DNA of 30,709 nucleotides from Solidesulfovibrio magneticus (GCA_002482565.1 DLGG01000215.1:1-30709), one strand, 5' to 3'. Positions 1 through 7,462 are shown, numbered from the stretch's first letter. The notes: generated by a model not told the origin, from the sequence alone. Numbers and translations: made by a program.

Positions 1-240
1 CTGGCGGCGGCCCTGGACGCGTCGGACGCGGCCGGGACGGCGCTTTTGGCCCATTCCCTCAAGGGCAATGCCGGGGTGGTGGGAGCGACCACGGCGGTCG
101 CCCGGGCCAGGGATCTGGAACACGCCGCCCGGGCCGGGGAAACGGCCCGTTTTCCCGCCTGCCGCCAGGCCCTGGACGAGGCCCTGGACGCCGCCCTGGC
201 CGGCTTCGCCGCCAAGGGGCACCAGCCGGCCGCGCCGTAG
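1..240 (+). CDS. C-terminal end of an Hpt-domain protein (partial, probably hybrid histidine kinase)
   Basis: The reading frame is open from the first base and ends with TAG at 238-240, so the 5' part of the gene lies outside the window. The visible 79 residues contain AHSLKGNAGVVGA, which matches the histidine phosphotransfer (Hpt) motif H-S-L-K-G. The His codon is at 52-54 and would be the phospho-accepting residue. The rest is an Ala/Arg-rich helical stretch with a short tail ending in QPAAP, as expected for the last helices of an Hpt four-helix bundle. Hpt domains sit at the C terminus of hybrid sensor kinases or stand alone; which applies here cannot be seen. The family is read from the motif; the kinase context is inference. 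Confidence 0.75.
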   Translation: MAAALDASDAAGTALLAHSLKGNAGVVGATTAVARARDLEHAARAGETARFPACRQALDEALDAALAGFAAKGHQPAAP

Positions 241-534
241 GACCAGCCGGCCATGCTGTCGCAAAGCCCCCTCCCTTTCATCGGAAGCTTCATAACGCCA
301 TCACGCCTCGCCAGTTGATTTCGATGCGCTTGGGCCTGTCCGGCGGCTGGCGGCTCACAATCCAAGCCCACGTTGTCGTGCATCCCGACCGCATGCCGCT
401 TTTCCTTGGCTCCAACCACGCCTACGCGGGACCGGGCATGAAGGAGTCTTCACCGCAACCCCGTATCCACGCCGTCGCCTGCACAGGGTCCGGCGTGCAC
501 CGGCGCGTTTCCTGCGCCCATCGGCTGGAGAAGC
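241..534. other. Intergenic stretch without a supported gene
   Basis: This interval lies between the Hpt gene end and the TetR gene end (convergent). Open frames here have Arg/Pro-rich translations typical of out-of-frame GC-rich DNA. I see no RNA gene and no clear hairpin with a T-run. Confidence 0.5.
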
Positions 535-1194
535 CTAAGCGCCGTGGATTGAGCGGGAAGCCTGGCCGCTGGCGTTCCCCCTCCCGGCCTCGGGCTTGGC
601 CGTGCGCGCGCAGTTGCGCAGCGCCGCCACGGTGGTGTCGACCAGTCCCGCGATGTAGTCCCGAGTCGCGGGCTCGCCCAAGACGACCATGCGCCAATAC
701 AGGGGGGCGGCCAACAGGTCCTTGGCCCGCTCGAAGTCCAAATCCCCGGGCAACTCGCCGCGCGCGACGGCGCGCGCCAGGAGCGCGTCGGCCCGTTCGC
801 GCCGGGCCGTCTGGAAGGTGCGCACCGCCTCACGCAGCTCGGCCGTGCGCACGATTTCCGCGTGCAGATCGGCCACGATCCGCCGCACGAGCGGGTGACG
901 GAGCACCCGGCGAACGGCAAGCAGCAACGCGCGCACATCCCCGGCCAGGGAACCCTGGTCCGGGGCGTCGGTCACGTGCAGGCCGACGGCTTCCAGCCGG
1001 TCCAGGACCATGGCCTGCTTTGAAGGCCAGCGCCGGTACAAGGCCGCCTTGCCCACGCCGGCGAGTTTCGCCACGGCTTCCAGGCTTAGGGCCGCATAGC
1101 CGGACTCGGCCCATTTGATGAACAGCGCCCGGGTCAAGGCCTCGGTGACGCCCGGCTGCATCACCGCCGCGCCGCTCGGTTTGCGTTTGCTCAC
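535..1194 (-). CDS. TetR/AcrR-family transcriptional regulator
   Basis: A 219-residue protein of normal TetR length. The N-terminal helix-turn-helix covers about residues 37-57 (SLEAVAKLAGVGKAALYRRW), a classic TetR recognition segment with the ALYRRW ending. The remainder is a helical ligand-binding/dimerisation domain with no sequence-level hint of the ligand. I place the start at the GTG at 1192-1194 because AGAGGG lies about 7 bases upstream. An ATG at 1231-1233 is an alternative, and longer extensions would run into the divergent gene. It faces the SnoaL-like/NmrA-like pair, so it most likely represses that pair and itself; an imperfect palindrome at 1255-1272 is the candidate operator. 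Family assignment is firm; target and ligand are inference. Confidence 0.88.
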   Translation of the reverse strand: MSKRKPSGAAVMQPGVTEALTRALFIKWAESGYAALSLEAVAKLAGVGKAALYRRWPSKQAMVLDRLEAVGLHVTDAPDQGSLAGDVRALLLAVRRVLRHPLVRRIVADLHAEIVRTAELREAVRTFQTARRERADALLARAVARGELPGDLDFERAKDLLAAPLYWRMVVLGEPATRDYIAGLVDTTVAALRNCARTAKPEAGRGNASGQASRSIHGA

Positions 1195-1254
1195 GGGATA
1201 GCCCTCTGTTACGTCGATACGCTTGCGTCTCATCCGCAAAACGCCTAACATGGA

Positions 1255-1272
1255 CGGAACGATACCGTTTCG
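1255..1272. promoter_or_regulatory. Candidate TetR operator (imperfect palindrome)
   Basis: CGGAACGATACCGTTTCG is an imperfect inverted repeat (arms CGgAACG / CGTTtCG) in the gap between divergent TetR and SnoaL-like genes, where an autorepressing TetR operator would sit. No binding evidence is available. Confidence 0.35.
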
Positions 1273-1303
1273 ACGGTTTAACCACAAACCCAAGGTGGCC
1301 GCA

Positions 1304-1729
1304 ATGGTGAAGCACGACGATCCTGTGGAAAATCTCGCGCGGTTGCTGCGCCTGCATCTTGGCGACGCCCTCGCCCCGGCGGAGCGCTTCAGCGACATGT
1401 TCACGCCCGACGGGGTGTTGGAGTTCCCCTACGCGCCCGAGGGCTTTCCCGCGCGGCTCGAAGGCCGGCGGGAGATAGCGTCCCACGCCCGGATGGTGAG
1501 CGAACTGCTGTCCATTGGGGAAATGCTCGATGCGGAGGCGCTGGTAAACCAAGAGGGGACCAGGGCCATGCTCGAATTTCGCGGCGAAGGCCTGGCGAGA
1601 GCCACCGGGAAGCCGTATCGCCAACGCTACGTTTCCGTGATCACGCTGCGCGACGGCCGGATCGCCCTGTACCGGGATTACTGGAACCCGCTTGTCGTTA
1701 TTGCCGCCATGGAGGGAAACAGGACATGA
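1304..1729 (+). CDS. SnoaL-like / NTF2-fold small protein
   Basis: A 141-residue protein. The chosen ATG at 1304 is preceded by AAGGTGG with good spacing; a longer frame from 1223 would overlap the regulatory gap. The pattern of an N-terminal helix (VENLARLLRLHLGD), the FSDMFTPDGVLEFPYAP strand, the REIASHARM segment and a C-terminal VSVITLRDGRIALYRDYWNP strand is typical of the SnoaL/nuclear-transport-factor-2 cone fold. Members bind or isomerise small hydrophobic substrates; the real substrate is unknown. The stop overlaps the start of the NmrA-like gene in ATGA, so the two are translationally coupled and probably act in one pathway. No catalytic residue can be assigned with confidence. Confidence 0.8.
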   Translation: MVKHDDPVENLARLLRLHLGDALAPAERFSDMFTPDGVLEFPYAPEGFPARLEGRREIASHARMVSELLSIGEMLDAEALVNQEGTRAMLEFRGEGLARATGKPYRQRYVSVITLRDGRIALYRDYWNPLVVIAAMEGNRT

Positions 1730-2568
1730 CCGTCGGCAGCATCCTTGTCACCGGCTCCACCGGCAAGACCGGGCGCCGCGTTGTCAAACGCCTGCTTGAC
1801 CTGGGCCGCTCCGTGCGGGCCGCCAGTCGGGCAGGCGACGGGGCGCGCTCGGTCCGCTTCGACTGGCTCGACCCGACAACCTTCGAGTCTGCCAGCAAGG
1901 ACATCGGAGCGGCCTACCTGCTCGCCCCTTCGGGCGTGTCCGATGTCCTCGCGGCCATGAAGCCCTTCATCGACCACCTGCTCGCGGCCGGCGTCGGCCG
2001 ACTGGTTCTGCTAAGCGCCTCTTCCCTGGAACCCGGAGGTCCCATGATGGGCGCGGTCCACGCCTATTTGGCCGCGAACGCCCCGAGTTGGGTCGTCTTG
2101 CGGCCCAGCTGGTTCATGCAGAATTTTTCCGAACAGCAACACGCGGCCACGATCCGGGACGAGCGCGCGATATACTCGGCCACGGACGACGGCCGGGTCG
2201 GCTTCATCAGCGCCGACGACATCGCGGCCACAGCGGCCCAAGCCCTGTGCGATCCGGCCATGCCCAACACGGACCTCATTCTCACTGGCCCGCAAGCGCT
2301 GTCCTATGACGCCGTCGCCGGCATCATCAGCAAGGCCATTGGCCAGCGCGTGACGCACCGCAGACTTGCCCCCGCCGACCTCGCCGCCCGCTTCGAAGCG
2401 CTCTCGGGCCTGCCGCCCGACTATGCGCGCATCCTTGCCGGATTGGAGTCCGCCATAGCCCAGGGAAGCGAAGACCGCGTGACGGACAGCGTCGCCCGCA
2501 TCACCGGTCGCCAGCCCATCGGTTTCGCGGAGTTCGCCGCGAGCGCCGTAGGGGCCTGGATGCCTTGA
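1726..2568 (+). CDS. NmrA-like NAD(P)-binding atypical short-chain dehydrogenase
   Basis: A 280-residue protein, usual for this family. The N terminus SILVTGSTGKTGRRVVKRL holds the Rossmann motif (variant G-S-T-G-K-T-G) for NAD(P). LVLLSASSLEPGG and LRPSWFMQNFSEQQ are the conserved middle segments of the NmrA/HSCARG and ergot-alkaloid EasG-like group. The SDR Tyr-x-x-x-Lys catalytic motif is not evident, so it may be a redox sensor or an atypical reductase. It overlaps the SnoaL-like gene by 4 bases, with GGAGGG just upstream of its ATG, and both face a TetR gene. That regulator-plus-two-enzyme cassette is common in soil proteobacteria and unusual for a strict anaerobe, suggesting transfer and a role in xenobiotic or electrophile response (inference). 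Confidence 0.85.
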   Translation: MTVGSILVTGSTGKTGRRVVKRLLDLGRSVRAASRAGDGARSVRFDWLDPTTFESASKDIGAAYLLAPSGVSDVLAAMKPFIDHLLAAGVGRLVLLSASSLEPGGPMMGAVHAYLAANAPSWVVLRPSWFMQNFSEQQHAATIRDERAIYSATDDGRVGFISADDIAATAAQALCDPAMPNTDLILTGPQALSYDAVAGIISKAIGQRVTHRRLAPADLAARFEALSGLPPDYARILAGLESAIAQGSEDRVTDSVARITGRQPIGFAEFAASAVGAWMP

Positions 2569-2722
2569 TCCAATGCCCTCGGACGGGCTATGGGCGCATC
2601 GGATGCGTGGAGGCGGAGGCAGCTCGCCGTTGTCGCCTCGTTCGCGGTTGCGGCGTTGCGGGAGAGGGCAAGGGGGCGACCCACGCCCGAGCGCGTCTCC
2701 GGCCGCCCAAGGGCACGCCGCC

Positions 2723-3283
2723 CTATCGGGCGAATTGGGGCATGGCTTTGTTGAGTTCGTAGAGCAGGGTGGTCAGCCGCACGAGATAGGTCTCGTAGAG
2801 CTTTTGCACCTCTGAGGAGGCGGGGACGTCGTACTCCTGATTGCGGGTGGTCAGGAGATAGACCATGTTGTTGAGGAAGGTGACGATGTTTTTCGTGCGG
2901 TTGACGACATAGGCGTTGATGTCGCTTTCCTTGGAATTGCCGAGCTTGAGATAGATGTAGAGCATGTCCACCAGGTTGTTGAGGCTGGTGGTGGCTTTCT
3001 GGTAGGTGTCGAAGAGAAAGCGCAGCTTTTTGTATTCCGGACTGTCCTTGCTCTTTTCGTGGACCGGCAGCAGGGCCACGATCTGGCTTTCGGCCGGCCG
3101 GGCGTCTTCGTAGTACTTGATGAGGTCGTCGAGCATGGCCACCAGCACGGCCTCGTCCAGGGTGACGACGGTCGATGGCGGCGTATGCTCTTCGGCCCGG
3201 GCCGGGGCGGGCGCGGCGGCCAAACAGGCCGCAAGCAGCAGGCTGCCCAGCAGCACGGCGTAAACGCGGGAACAAACGCGCAT
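2723..3283 (-). CDS. Hypothetical exported protein (possible lipoprotein)
   Basis: A 186-residue protein I do not recognise. The chosen ATG at 3281-3283 gives an N-terminal signal sequence: MRVCSR, then a hydrophobic stretch, with both a lipobox-like L-A-A-C and a signal-peptidase-I-like ARA-EE site, so it is exported either lipid-anchored or soluble. The mature part is mostly helical and amphipathic (for example SLNNLVDMLYIYLKLGN and NRTKNIVTFLNNMVYLL), with no Cys or known catalytic motif. It lies 38 bases downstream of the DsbA-like lipoprotein gene on the same strand, so the two are probably cotranscribed and act in the same compartment. A scaffold or partner role is only a guess. Confidence 0.7.
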   Translation of the reverse strand: MRVCSRVYAVLLGSLLLAACLAAAPAPARAEEHTPPSTVVTLDEAVLVAMLDDLIKYYEDARPAESQIVALLPVHEKSKDSPEYKKLRFLFDTYQKATTSLNNLVDMLYIYLKLGNSKESDINAYVVNRTKNIVTFLNNMVYLLTTRNQEYDVPASSEVQKLYETYLVRLTTLLYELNKAMPQFAR

Positions 3284-3321
3284 GGAGCGCCTCGCTTGGG
3301 GGTGCGGACCGGGCGTGGACA

Positions 3322-4119
3322 TCAGGGCTTTTTCTTGTCGCAGGCGGCGCACGGGGCTTCCTGTCCGCCGCTGCGGGCCACCCGGCGCAGCACGTCCTCG
3401 AACTCGGACAGCGGGGCCGCGCCGCGCACGGACACGCCGTTTATGACGAAGGTGGGCGTGGCGTCGAAACCGAAGGCCCGGGCCTCGGCCGTGTCATCCT
3501 CGATGCGCTTGGCCAGTTCGGGGCGTTTGAGGTCGCGCTTGAGCTGGTTCACGTTGGCCCCGAGCTTGATGGCCAGGGCGTAGACCACGGGTTCGCCGCC
3601 CTGCTCCACCTCGGTCTGGGCGGCGAAGACGGCGTCGTGAAAGGCGAAGGCGAGCTGGGGGTTCTGGGCGGCCAGGGCCTCATAGACCAGGGCGACCTGC
3701 TTGGCCAGTTCGTCGGTGGCGTAGTGCTTGAAAAGCACGCGCACGGAATCGGGATGGCGGGAGGCGAATTCCTTGAGGGTCGTCGCCCCTTTGGCGCAGT
3801 AGGGACACAGGAAGTCGGAGTAGACCACAACAGTGGTGGCGGCGTCGGCCGGGCCGCGCATGGCCCGGGCCGGATCAATGGCCGGAGACAGGGGTTTTTG
3901 GAGTTCGGCTTCCTGCCGGGCCTGGCGCTGGCCGGTCTGGTAGTCCTGCTGGCCCTCGACGACGAGGGCGAACAGTTCGGCCTTGCGCTCGCCCAGGGCG
4001 TCGAGCACGATTTCCGGGTGTTCCTTGATGGCTTCCTTGACGCCGTCCCGGGACGGGGACGGCGCGCAAGCCACCAAAAGCAGCAAGGGCAGCAAAGCCA
4101 AAACGGTGCGCGAAACCAT
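3322..4119 (-). CDS. DsbA/DsbG-like thioredoxin-fold lipoprotein
   Basis: A 265-residue protein from the ATG at 4117-4119, preceded by AAAGGA. The signal peptide ends in lipobox L-V-A-C (Cys18), so it should be lipid-anchored. About 80 helical, charged residues follow, including KEHPEIVLDALGERKAELF, resembling the N-terminal region of BdbD/ScoA-like DsbA relatives. The thioredoxin fold starts near residue 95 (TTVVVYSDFLCPYCAKG) with active site Cys105-Pro-Tyr-Cys108. The cis-Pro loop is ATPTFVING. A second pair, Cys257-Ala-Ala-Cys260, sits in the C-terminal tail. Expected role: disulfide formation, isomerisation or reduction outside the cytoplasm. It is divergent from a small cytochrome c gene, which hints at a link with apocytochrome handling, but this is inference. 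Confidence 0.88.
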   Translation of the reverse strand: MVSRTVLALLPLLLLVACAPSPSRDGVKEAIKEHPEIVLDALGERKAELFALVVEGQQDYQTGQRQARQEAELQKPLSPAIDPARAMRGPADAATTVVVYSDFLCPYCAKGATTLKEFASRHPDSVRVLFKHYATDELAKQVALVYEALAAQNPQLAFAFHDAVFAAQTEVEQGGEPVVYALAIKLGANVNQLKRDLKRPELAKRIEDDTAEARAFGFDATPTFVINGVSVRGAAPLSEFEDVLRRVARSGGQEAPCAACDKKKP

Positions 4120-4224
4120 GGGAAACGTCCTTTGCCTGGAGATGTCCACGACGTGCAAGCCTACCCTGGGCTGGTGGAAATGCAACAAAAATTTCCGAAA
4201 TGCAAGGCAAACACAGTGAAAGCA

Positions 4225-4252
4225 TTGCCTTTTTAAAAAGTCGGGATATGGT
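4225..4252 (+). promoter_or_regulatory. Weak sigma-70-like promoter for the cytochrome c gene
   Basis: TTGCCT (4225-4230), 16 bases, TATGGT (4247-4252), lying about 55 bases before the cytochrome ATG in an AT-richer gap between divergent genes. Each box matches the consensus at four of six positions. Confidence 0.3.
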
Positions 4253-4306
4253 GAAAGCGATCTCCCGTCGTGGGGCATCACCGGGAACACACCCAAGGAG
4301 GATCGC

Positions 4307-4591
4307 ATGAAACGCATCGGCATATTGATTTGCGCTTTGGTGCTGGGGCTTTGCGCCCTGGCTTACGCCGCCGGCGACGCGGCCAAGGGCGGCGAGTTGG
4401 CCAAGGGCTGCGCCTGCCACAAAAGCAAGGGTGATCTTGACGGCCTGGACGTCGCCGCGCTGACCGCCAAAATGCAGGCCTACAAGGACGGCAAAGGCGA
4501 CAACAAGGCCATGATCGCCATCATGAAAAAACAGTCCGATGAGAACATCGCCGATCTGGCCGCCTATTACGCCTCCCTGCCCAAAAAATAA
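4307..4591 (+). CDS. Small c553-like cytochrome c with atypical CxCH heme motif
   Basis: A 94-residue protein with a typical signal peptide (MKRIGILICALVLGLCALAYA), preceded by AAGGAGG before ATG. The mature part follows the cytochrome c553 plan: GDAAKGGELAKG, heme motif, then MQAYKDGKGDNKAMIAIMKKQSDENIADLAAYYASL, where a Met of the NKAMIAIM segment should be the axial ligand. The heme motif is Cys35-Ala-Cys37-His38, with one residue between the cysteines instead of two; the DNA at 4409-4420 (tgc gcc tgc cac) is unambiguous. Function would be periplasmic electron transfer, for example to formate dehydrogenase or hydrogenase as in other Desulfovibrio. Whether heme attaches by one or two thioethers cannot be decided from sequence. 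Followed by a strong terminator. Confidence 0.85.
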   Translation: MKRIGILICALVLGLCALAYAAGDAAKGGELAKGCACHKSKGDLDGLDVAALTAKMQAYKDGKGDNKAMIAIMKKQSDENIADLAAYYASLPKK

Positions 4592-4610
4592 CCACCTTGC
4601 CCGTTGCCGC

Positions 4611-4647
4611 GAAAAAGGCCATGGAAGCCCTTTCCATGGCCTTTTTC
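4611..4647 (+). terminator. Strong intrinsic hairpin after the cytochrome gene
   Basis: A perfect 16-base inverted repeat: arms 4611-4626 and 4632-4647, 5-base loop. The right arm ends in a TTTTT run, so the hairpin works as a Rho-independent terminator 19 bases after the cytochrome stop codon. Confidence 0.85.
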
Positions 4648-4663
4648 ACGAGGTTTCCCCACC

Positions 4664-5617
4664 ATGCGCCAATGCCTTTCCCTGGCCGCACGCTTCGGCC
4701 TGGCCGCCGCCTGCCTGGCCTACGCCCTGTGGGGCGTCGATTTTCACCGGCTGGGCCAGGCGCTGGCCGGTTTCCCCGTCTGGGCCATGCTGCTCTATGC
4801 CGTGACGGTTCTGTCCAGCGCGCTGGCCCCGGGGCTGCGGCTACGTTTTCTGGTCGGCGACCGGATCAGCCCCGTCACCGGGGTGCGGGCCTGCCTGCTG
4901 GGGCTTGGCGTCAACAACGTGCTGCCGGCGCGCCTGGGCGAAATGGCCAAGGCGGCCTACCTGTGCCGCGAGGCCGGGCTATCCCTGGGGCAGGCCCTGG
5001 AAGCGGTCTTTTGGGAGCGGTTTTTCGATCTGTCGGCCCTGCTCGCCCTGGGCGTCGCCGTGGCCGCGATGCTTGGGCAGGGGCTGCTGCTCTACCCTTT
5101 GCTGGCCATCGTCGGCGGCGGCTGGGCCTTTCTGGCCTTGCTGCGGCTGCGGCCGGCAGCGGCCCATGCCTGCCTGCGTCTGGTCCCTGGCGAGCGGCTC
5201 AAGCTCTTCGCCGGGGAGATGCTGACCCTGTTTGAAGGGCGGTTGCGAGCCGGATTCCTGCTGCGTCTGGCGGCCTGGACGGCGCTTTGCTGGACCGGCT
5301 TCATCCTGGTCTGCGCCGTGGGGCTGACCAGCATCGGCGGCCTGCCGGCCGATCCGACCGTGATCCTCACGGTGTTCGCCGTCATCACCCTGGGCTTTGC
5401 CCTGCCGGCCGCCCCGGGGGGCATGGGGGTCTATGAAGCCTCGGCCGTGCTGGCCCTGGGCTGGTTCGGCGTGGACCGGGACCAGGCCTTTGCCCTGGGA
5501 CTCACCCTGCACATGCTGCAATATATCCCGGTGACCCTGGCCGGCCTGTGGGTGCTGGCCGCAAGCGGCCTGTCCCTGGCCGATCTGCGTCGTCGGGCCC
5601 AGACGCCGGGGCTGTGA
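4664..5617 (+). CDS. YbhN/UPF0104 flippase-like integral membrane protein
   Basis: A 317-residue multi-pass membrane protein from the ATG at 4664, with GAGG about 10 bases upstream. Seven or eight hydrophobic segments are visible, for example FPVWAMLLYAVTVLSSALAP, WTALCWTGFILVCAVGL and VILTVFAVITLGFALPA. Family hallmarks are LGVNNVLPARLGEMAKAAYLCREAG near residue 80 and the ALPAAPGGMGVYEASAVLAL stretch near residue 250. This is the lysylphosphatidylglycerol-synthase transmembrane-region family (YbhN, AglD), often called flippase-like; no aminoacyl-phosphatidylglycerol synthase domain is attached. Members commonly accompany polyisoprenoid or lipid-linked sugar pathways. It starts just after the cytochrome terminator and so needs its own promoter. 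Substrate unknown. Confidence 0.85.
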   Translation: MRQCLSLAARFGLAAACLAYALWGVDFHRLGQALAGFPVWAMLLYAVTVLSSALAPGLRLRFLVGDRISPVTGVRACLLGLGVNNVLPARLGEMAKAAYLCREAGLSLGQALEAVFWERFFDLSALLALGVAVAAMLGQGLLLYPLLAIVGGGWAFLALLRLRPAAAHACLRLVPGERLKLFAGEMLTLFEGRLRAGFLLRLAAWTALCWTGFILVCAVGLTSIGGLPADPTVILTVFAVITLGFALPAAPGGMGVYEASAVLALGWFGVDRDQAFALGLTLHMLQYIPVTLAGLWVLAASGLSLADLRRRAQTPGL

Positions 5618-5684
5618 TACCGGGCCACTCCCTCGAGGAGCGCGGCGAAGTGCGGGAGTGCCCCGCCGGGCGCTGCTTTGGACG

Positions 5685-6485
5685 CTAGCCCTGGCGTTCG
5701 CGGTGGCGGTCGAGGTGCCAGTAATAGAGGATATCGGCCAGCTCCGGAATGACATGCCCTTCCACAGGCTGCCAGCGGATTTTGCCGACCTTGGCGTCAA
5801 GGCTGCCGTTGGCCAGAAATTGCAGTCCGAACTGGCGATCGCCGCTGCAGCCCGAGGCTGCGACGTGGCAGACCTTGGCCACCATCCAGAAATCGCCGGC
5901 TGCAGCCGCCCTGGGTTCGTCCAGCTCCAGACGCACCACCAACCGGTCGCCCTTGACGGCCTCAATGCCCCGCGGGCCGGCCAGGGCGGCGCTGACGGCC
6001 AGTCCTAGGCCGCCGGCCGAGAGATTGACCAGCCGGGCCTGGCCGTTTCGAAAATCCGCCGACCGCAGGGCCGGATAGTCCAGGGAAAAGCCCGCCGCCT
6101 TGTCGTAACGCCAGAAGAAGGCCTCGCGCAGCCGGTCCAAATCAGGCTCCAGACGCAGGCTCTTGCGGCGTTGGCCAAAAACCAGGCGCTCGGGTTCGGC
6201 CAGCCGCATCCGGGCCAGGCCGGCCGGGCTGGCCGCCGCCGCCTTGATGCGGCTGTCGAAGGTGTAAAACGTCTCCTCCACCGTCTGGCGTTTGATGACC
6301 ACCCGGAAATAGCCTTTCACCTCGAGGCCGACCCAGTGCGAACCGGCGGCGGCCTTGCCGATGCTCTCCAGCAGGATGCCGCGGTTGGTGGCTTCCAGGA
6401 TGGCGCAATCGAGGTTTTTGAGCCCGACCACGTTTTCGGGCAGCGACAAATGGCAGCGCGAACGCTGGGCCAAAGCCTCTTCCAA
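5685..6485 (-). CDS. PilZ-domain protein (c-di-GMP binding), start uncertain
   Basis: About 266 residues. The N-terminal part (residues 10-100, including LPENVVGLKNLDCAILEA) resembles the small beta domain preceding PilZ in YcgR-like proteins. The PilZ part begins with RRKSLR (R107-x-x-x-R111) and continues to LVNLSAGGLGL (N154-x-S156-x-x-G159), the two c-di-GMP contact motifs. It should be a cytoplasmic c-di-GMP receptor. No ATG or GTG lies in frame between the stop at 6519-6521 and the conserved region; TTG at 6483-6485 is the first conventional alternative start. An ATG at 6503-6505 is in another frame, so a start-proximal frameshift is possible. It is convergent with the upstream YbhN gene. 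A diguanylate cyclase lies at 25092-26189 in the same window. Confidence 0.78.
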   Translation of the reverse strand: MEEALAQRSRCHLSLPENVVGLKNLDCAILEATNRGILLESIGKAAAGSHWVGLEVKGYFRVVIKRQTVEETFYTFDSRIKAAAASPAGLARMRLAEPERLVFGQRRKSLRLEPDLDRLREAFFWRYDKAAGFSLDYPALRSADFRNGQARLVNLSAGGLGLAVSAALAGPRGIEAVKGDRLVVRLELDEPRAAAAGDFWMVAKVCHVAASGCSGDRQFGLQFLANGSLDAKVGKIRWQPVEGHVIPELADILYYWHLDRHRERQG

Positions 6486-6612
6486 CAGGCGGCGGGAGAC
6501 GTCATTGGGCGTACTGCTTCATTGCCCAGGTCCGCGACGCCCCGGACGAGGCGCTGACGGACGAGGATTCGTTTGCCGCGTGCTCACGGCGTTGAGGCAC
6601 TCTGTCTTATTT

Positions 6613-6631
6613 GAAAATGAAAATCAATACC
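6613..6631. promoter_or_regulatory. Fur-box-like site
   Basis: GAAAATGAAAATCAATACC matches the classical 19-base Fur consensus GATAATGATAATCATTATC at 15 of 19 positions, by hand comparison. It lies 145 bases before the SGNH hydrolase start, in an AT-richer patch, and on the other side about 130 bases before the PilZ gene. Which gene it controls, if any, is open. Confidence 0.4.
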
Positions 6632-6775
6632 ATAAAAGTCCTGTTCCCGAGAAGGCCATGAAAAACGGGGAACTGCCTGGACGGGGGACTTTTCAATCGG
6701 TTCGGGCCGTGCTACCAGCTGCCCCGTGTTGGATTTTGCCCAGGGGATGGATGTATGCGCATAAAGAGGGGAGCA

Positions 6776-7417
6776 ATGGTGTCGTTTTGGTTTCGCGCGA
6801 CCGTCATTTCGGCGGCGCTCGTGTTGTGCGCCACAGGGGCGCTGGCCAAGACCGTGTTTTTGGGCGGCAGCCAGACGGCCGGTTGGAAGCACATGGGCAT
6901 GTTCAAGGATGTGGTCAACAAGGGCGCGGTGAGCAACACCACGGCCAAGATTCTCAAGAGTTTGGGGCCTGTTGTGGCCCAGAAGCCGGAGAAGGTCTTC
7001 ATCCTGGAAGGCATAAACGAGCTGTATAGCCCCAATGCCGCCATTTTGGCCCGCTACCGCGAAATTTTGCTTCGCATCAACAAGGGATCGCCCAAGACCA
7101 TGATTTTCGTGCAAAGCGTGCTGCCGGTCGTCAACCGCCAGGACCTTTCCAACGACAAGATCATGGAACTAAACGCCGGTCTCAAGACGCTTTGCGGCGA
7201 GATGCAAAACTGCGTCTACATCGACCTTTACAGTCATTTCGCGGAGGGCGGCGCGCTGCGGGAATCCCTGACAACCGACGGCGTGCACCTGCGGCCCGAC
7301 GGCTACAAGCTGTGGCAGGCGCTGATCGAGAAGTACGTGACCCAGCCCAACGACCAGCTCACCCGGCCCGAGACCGTGGCCGGCCTGGCCCAGCCGGCGG
7401 CGACAAGCGCCAATTAA
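6776..7417 (+). CDS. Secreted SGNH/GDSL-type hydrolase
   Basis: A 213-residue protein. The ATG at 6776 is preferred over 6755 because GAGGGG lies directly before it. The signal peptide runs to about ALA (residue 24). SGNH blocks are visible: block I GGSQTAGW (Ser32, where GDS is replaced by GGS), block III LEGINEL (Asn81 in place of GxND) and block V DGVHLRPDGY (Asp168, His171). These are the nucleophile, oxyanion Asn and Asp-His pair of the family, so catalysis as an esterase or acyl/acetyl hydrolase is likely. The substrate (peptidoglycan, polysaccharide O-acetyl or lipid) is unknown. It is a single gene followed by a terminator, with a Fur-box-like site upstream. Confidence 0.85.
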   Translation: MVSFWFRATVISAALVLCATGALAKTVFLGGSQTAGWKHMGMFKDVVNKGAVSNTTAKILKSLGPVVAQKPEKVFILEGINELYSPNAAILARYREILLRINKGSPKTMIFVQSVLPVVNRQDLSNDKIMELNAGLKTLCGEMQNCVYIDLYSHFAEGGALRESLTTDGVHLRPDGYKLWQALIEKYVTQPNDQLTRPETVAGLAQPAATSAN

Positions 7418-7462
7418 GGCTTCGGCCGCTTGGCGGCCTGTTCGCGCCCAAGCGACTATCCA

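Noticed and set aside
1195..1404. Longer TetR start sites up to 1404
   Set aside because: They would overlap the divergent gene start and the likely operator; the added residues are not TetR-like, and the GTG at 1194 has a better ribosome-binding site.
450..1624. Long overlapping frames on both strands across the TetR and SnoaL-like genes
   Set aside because: Their translations are Arg/Pro/Ala-rich shadows of the real genes, without start signals or recognisable domains.
4611..4647. Perfect hairpin considered as a small RNA gene
   Set aside because: Position just after a stop codon and the T-run at the right arm are fully explained by a terminator.
6501..6587. Short plus-strand frame ending in a tail with APDEALTDEDSF
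   Set aside because: It looks protein-like but has no start, overlaps the PilZ start region and matches no family I know.
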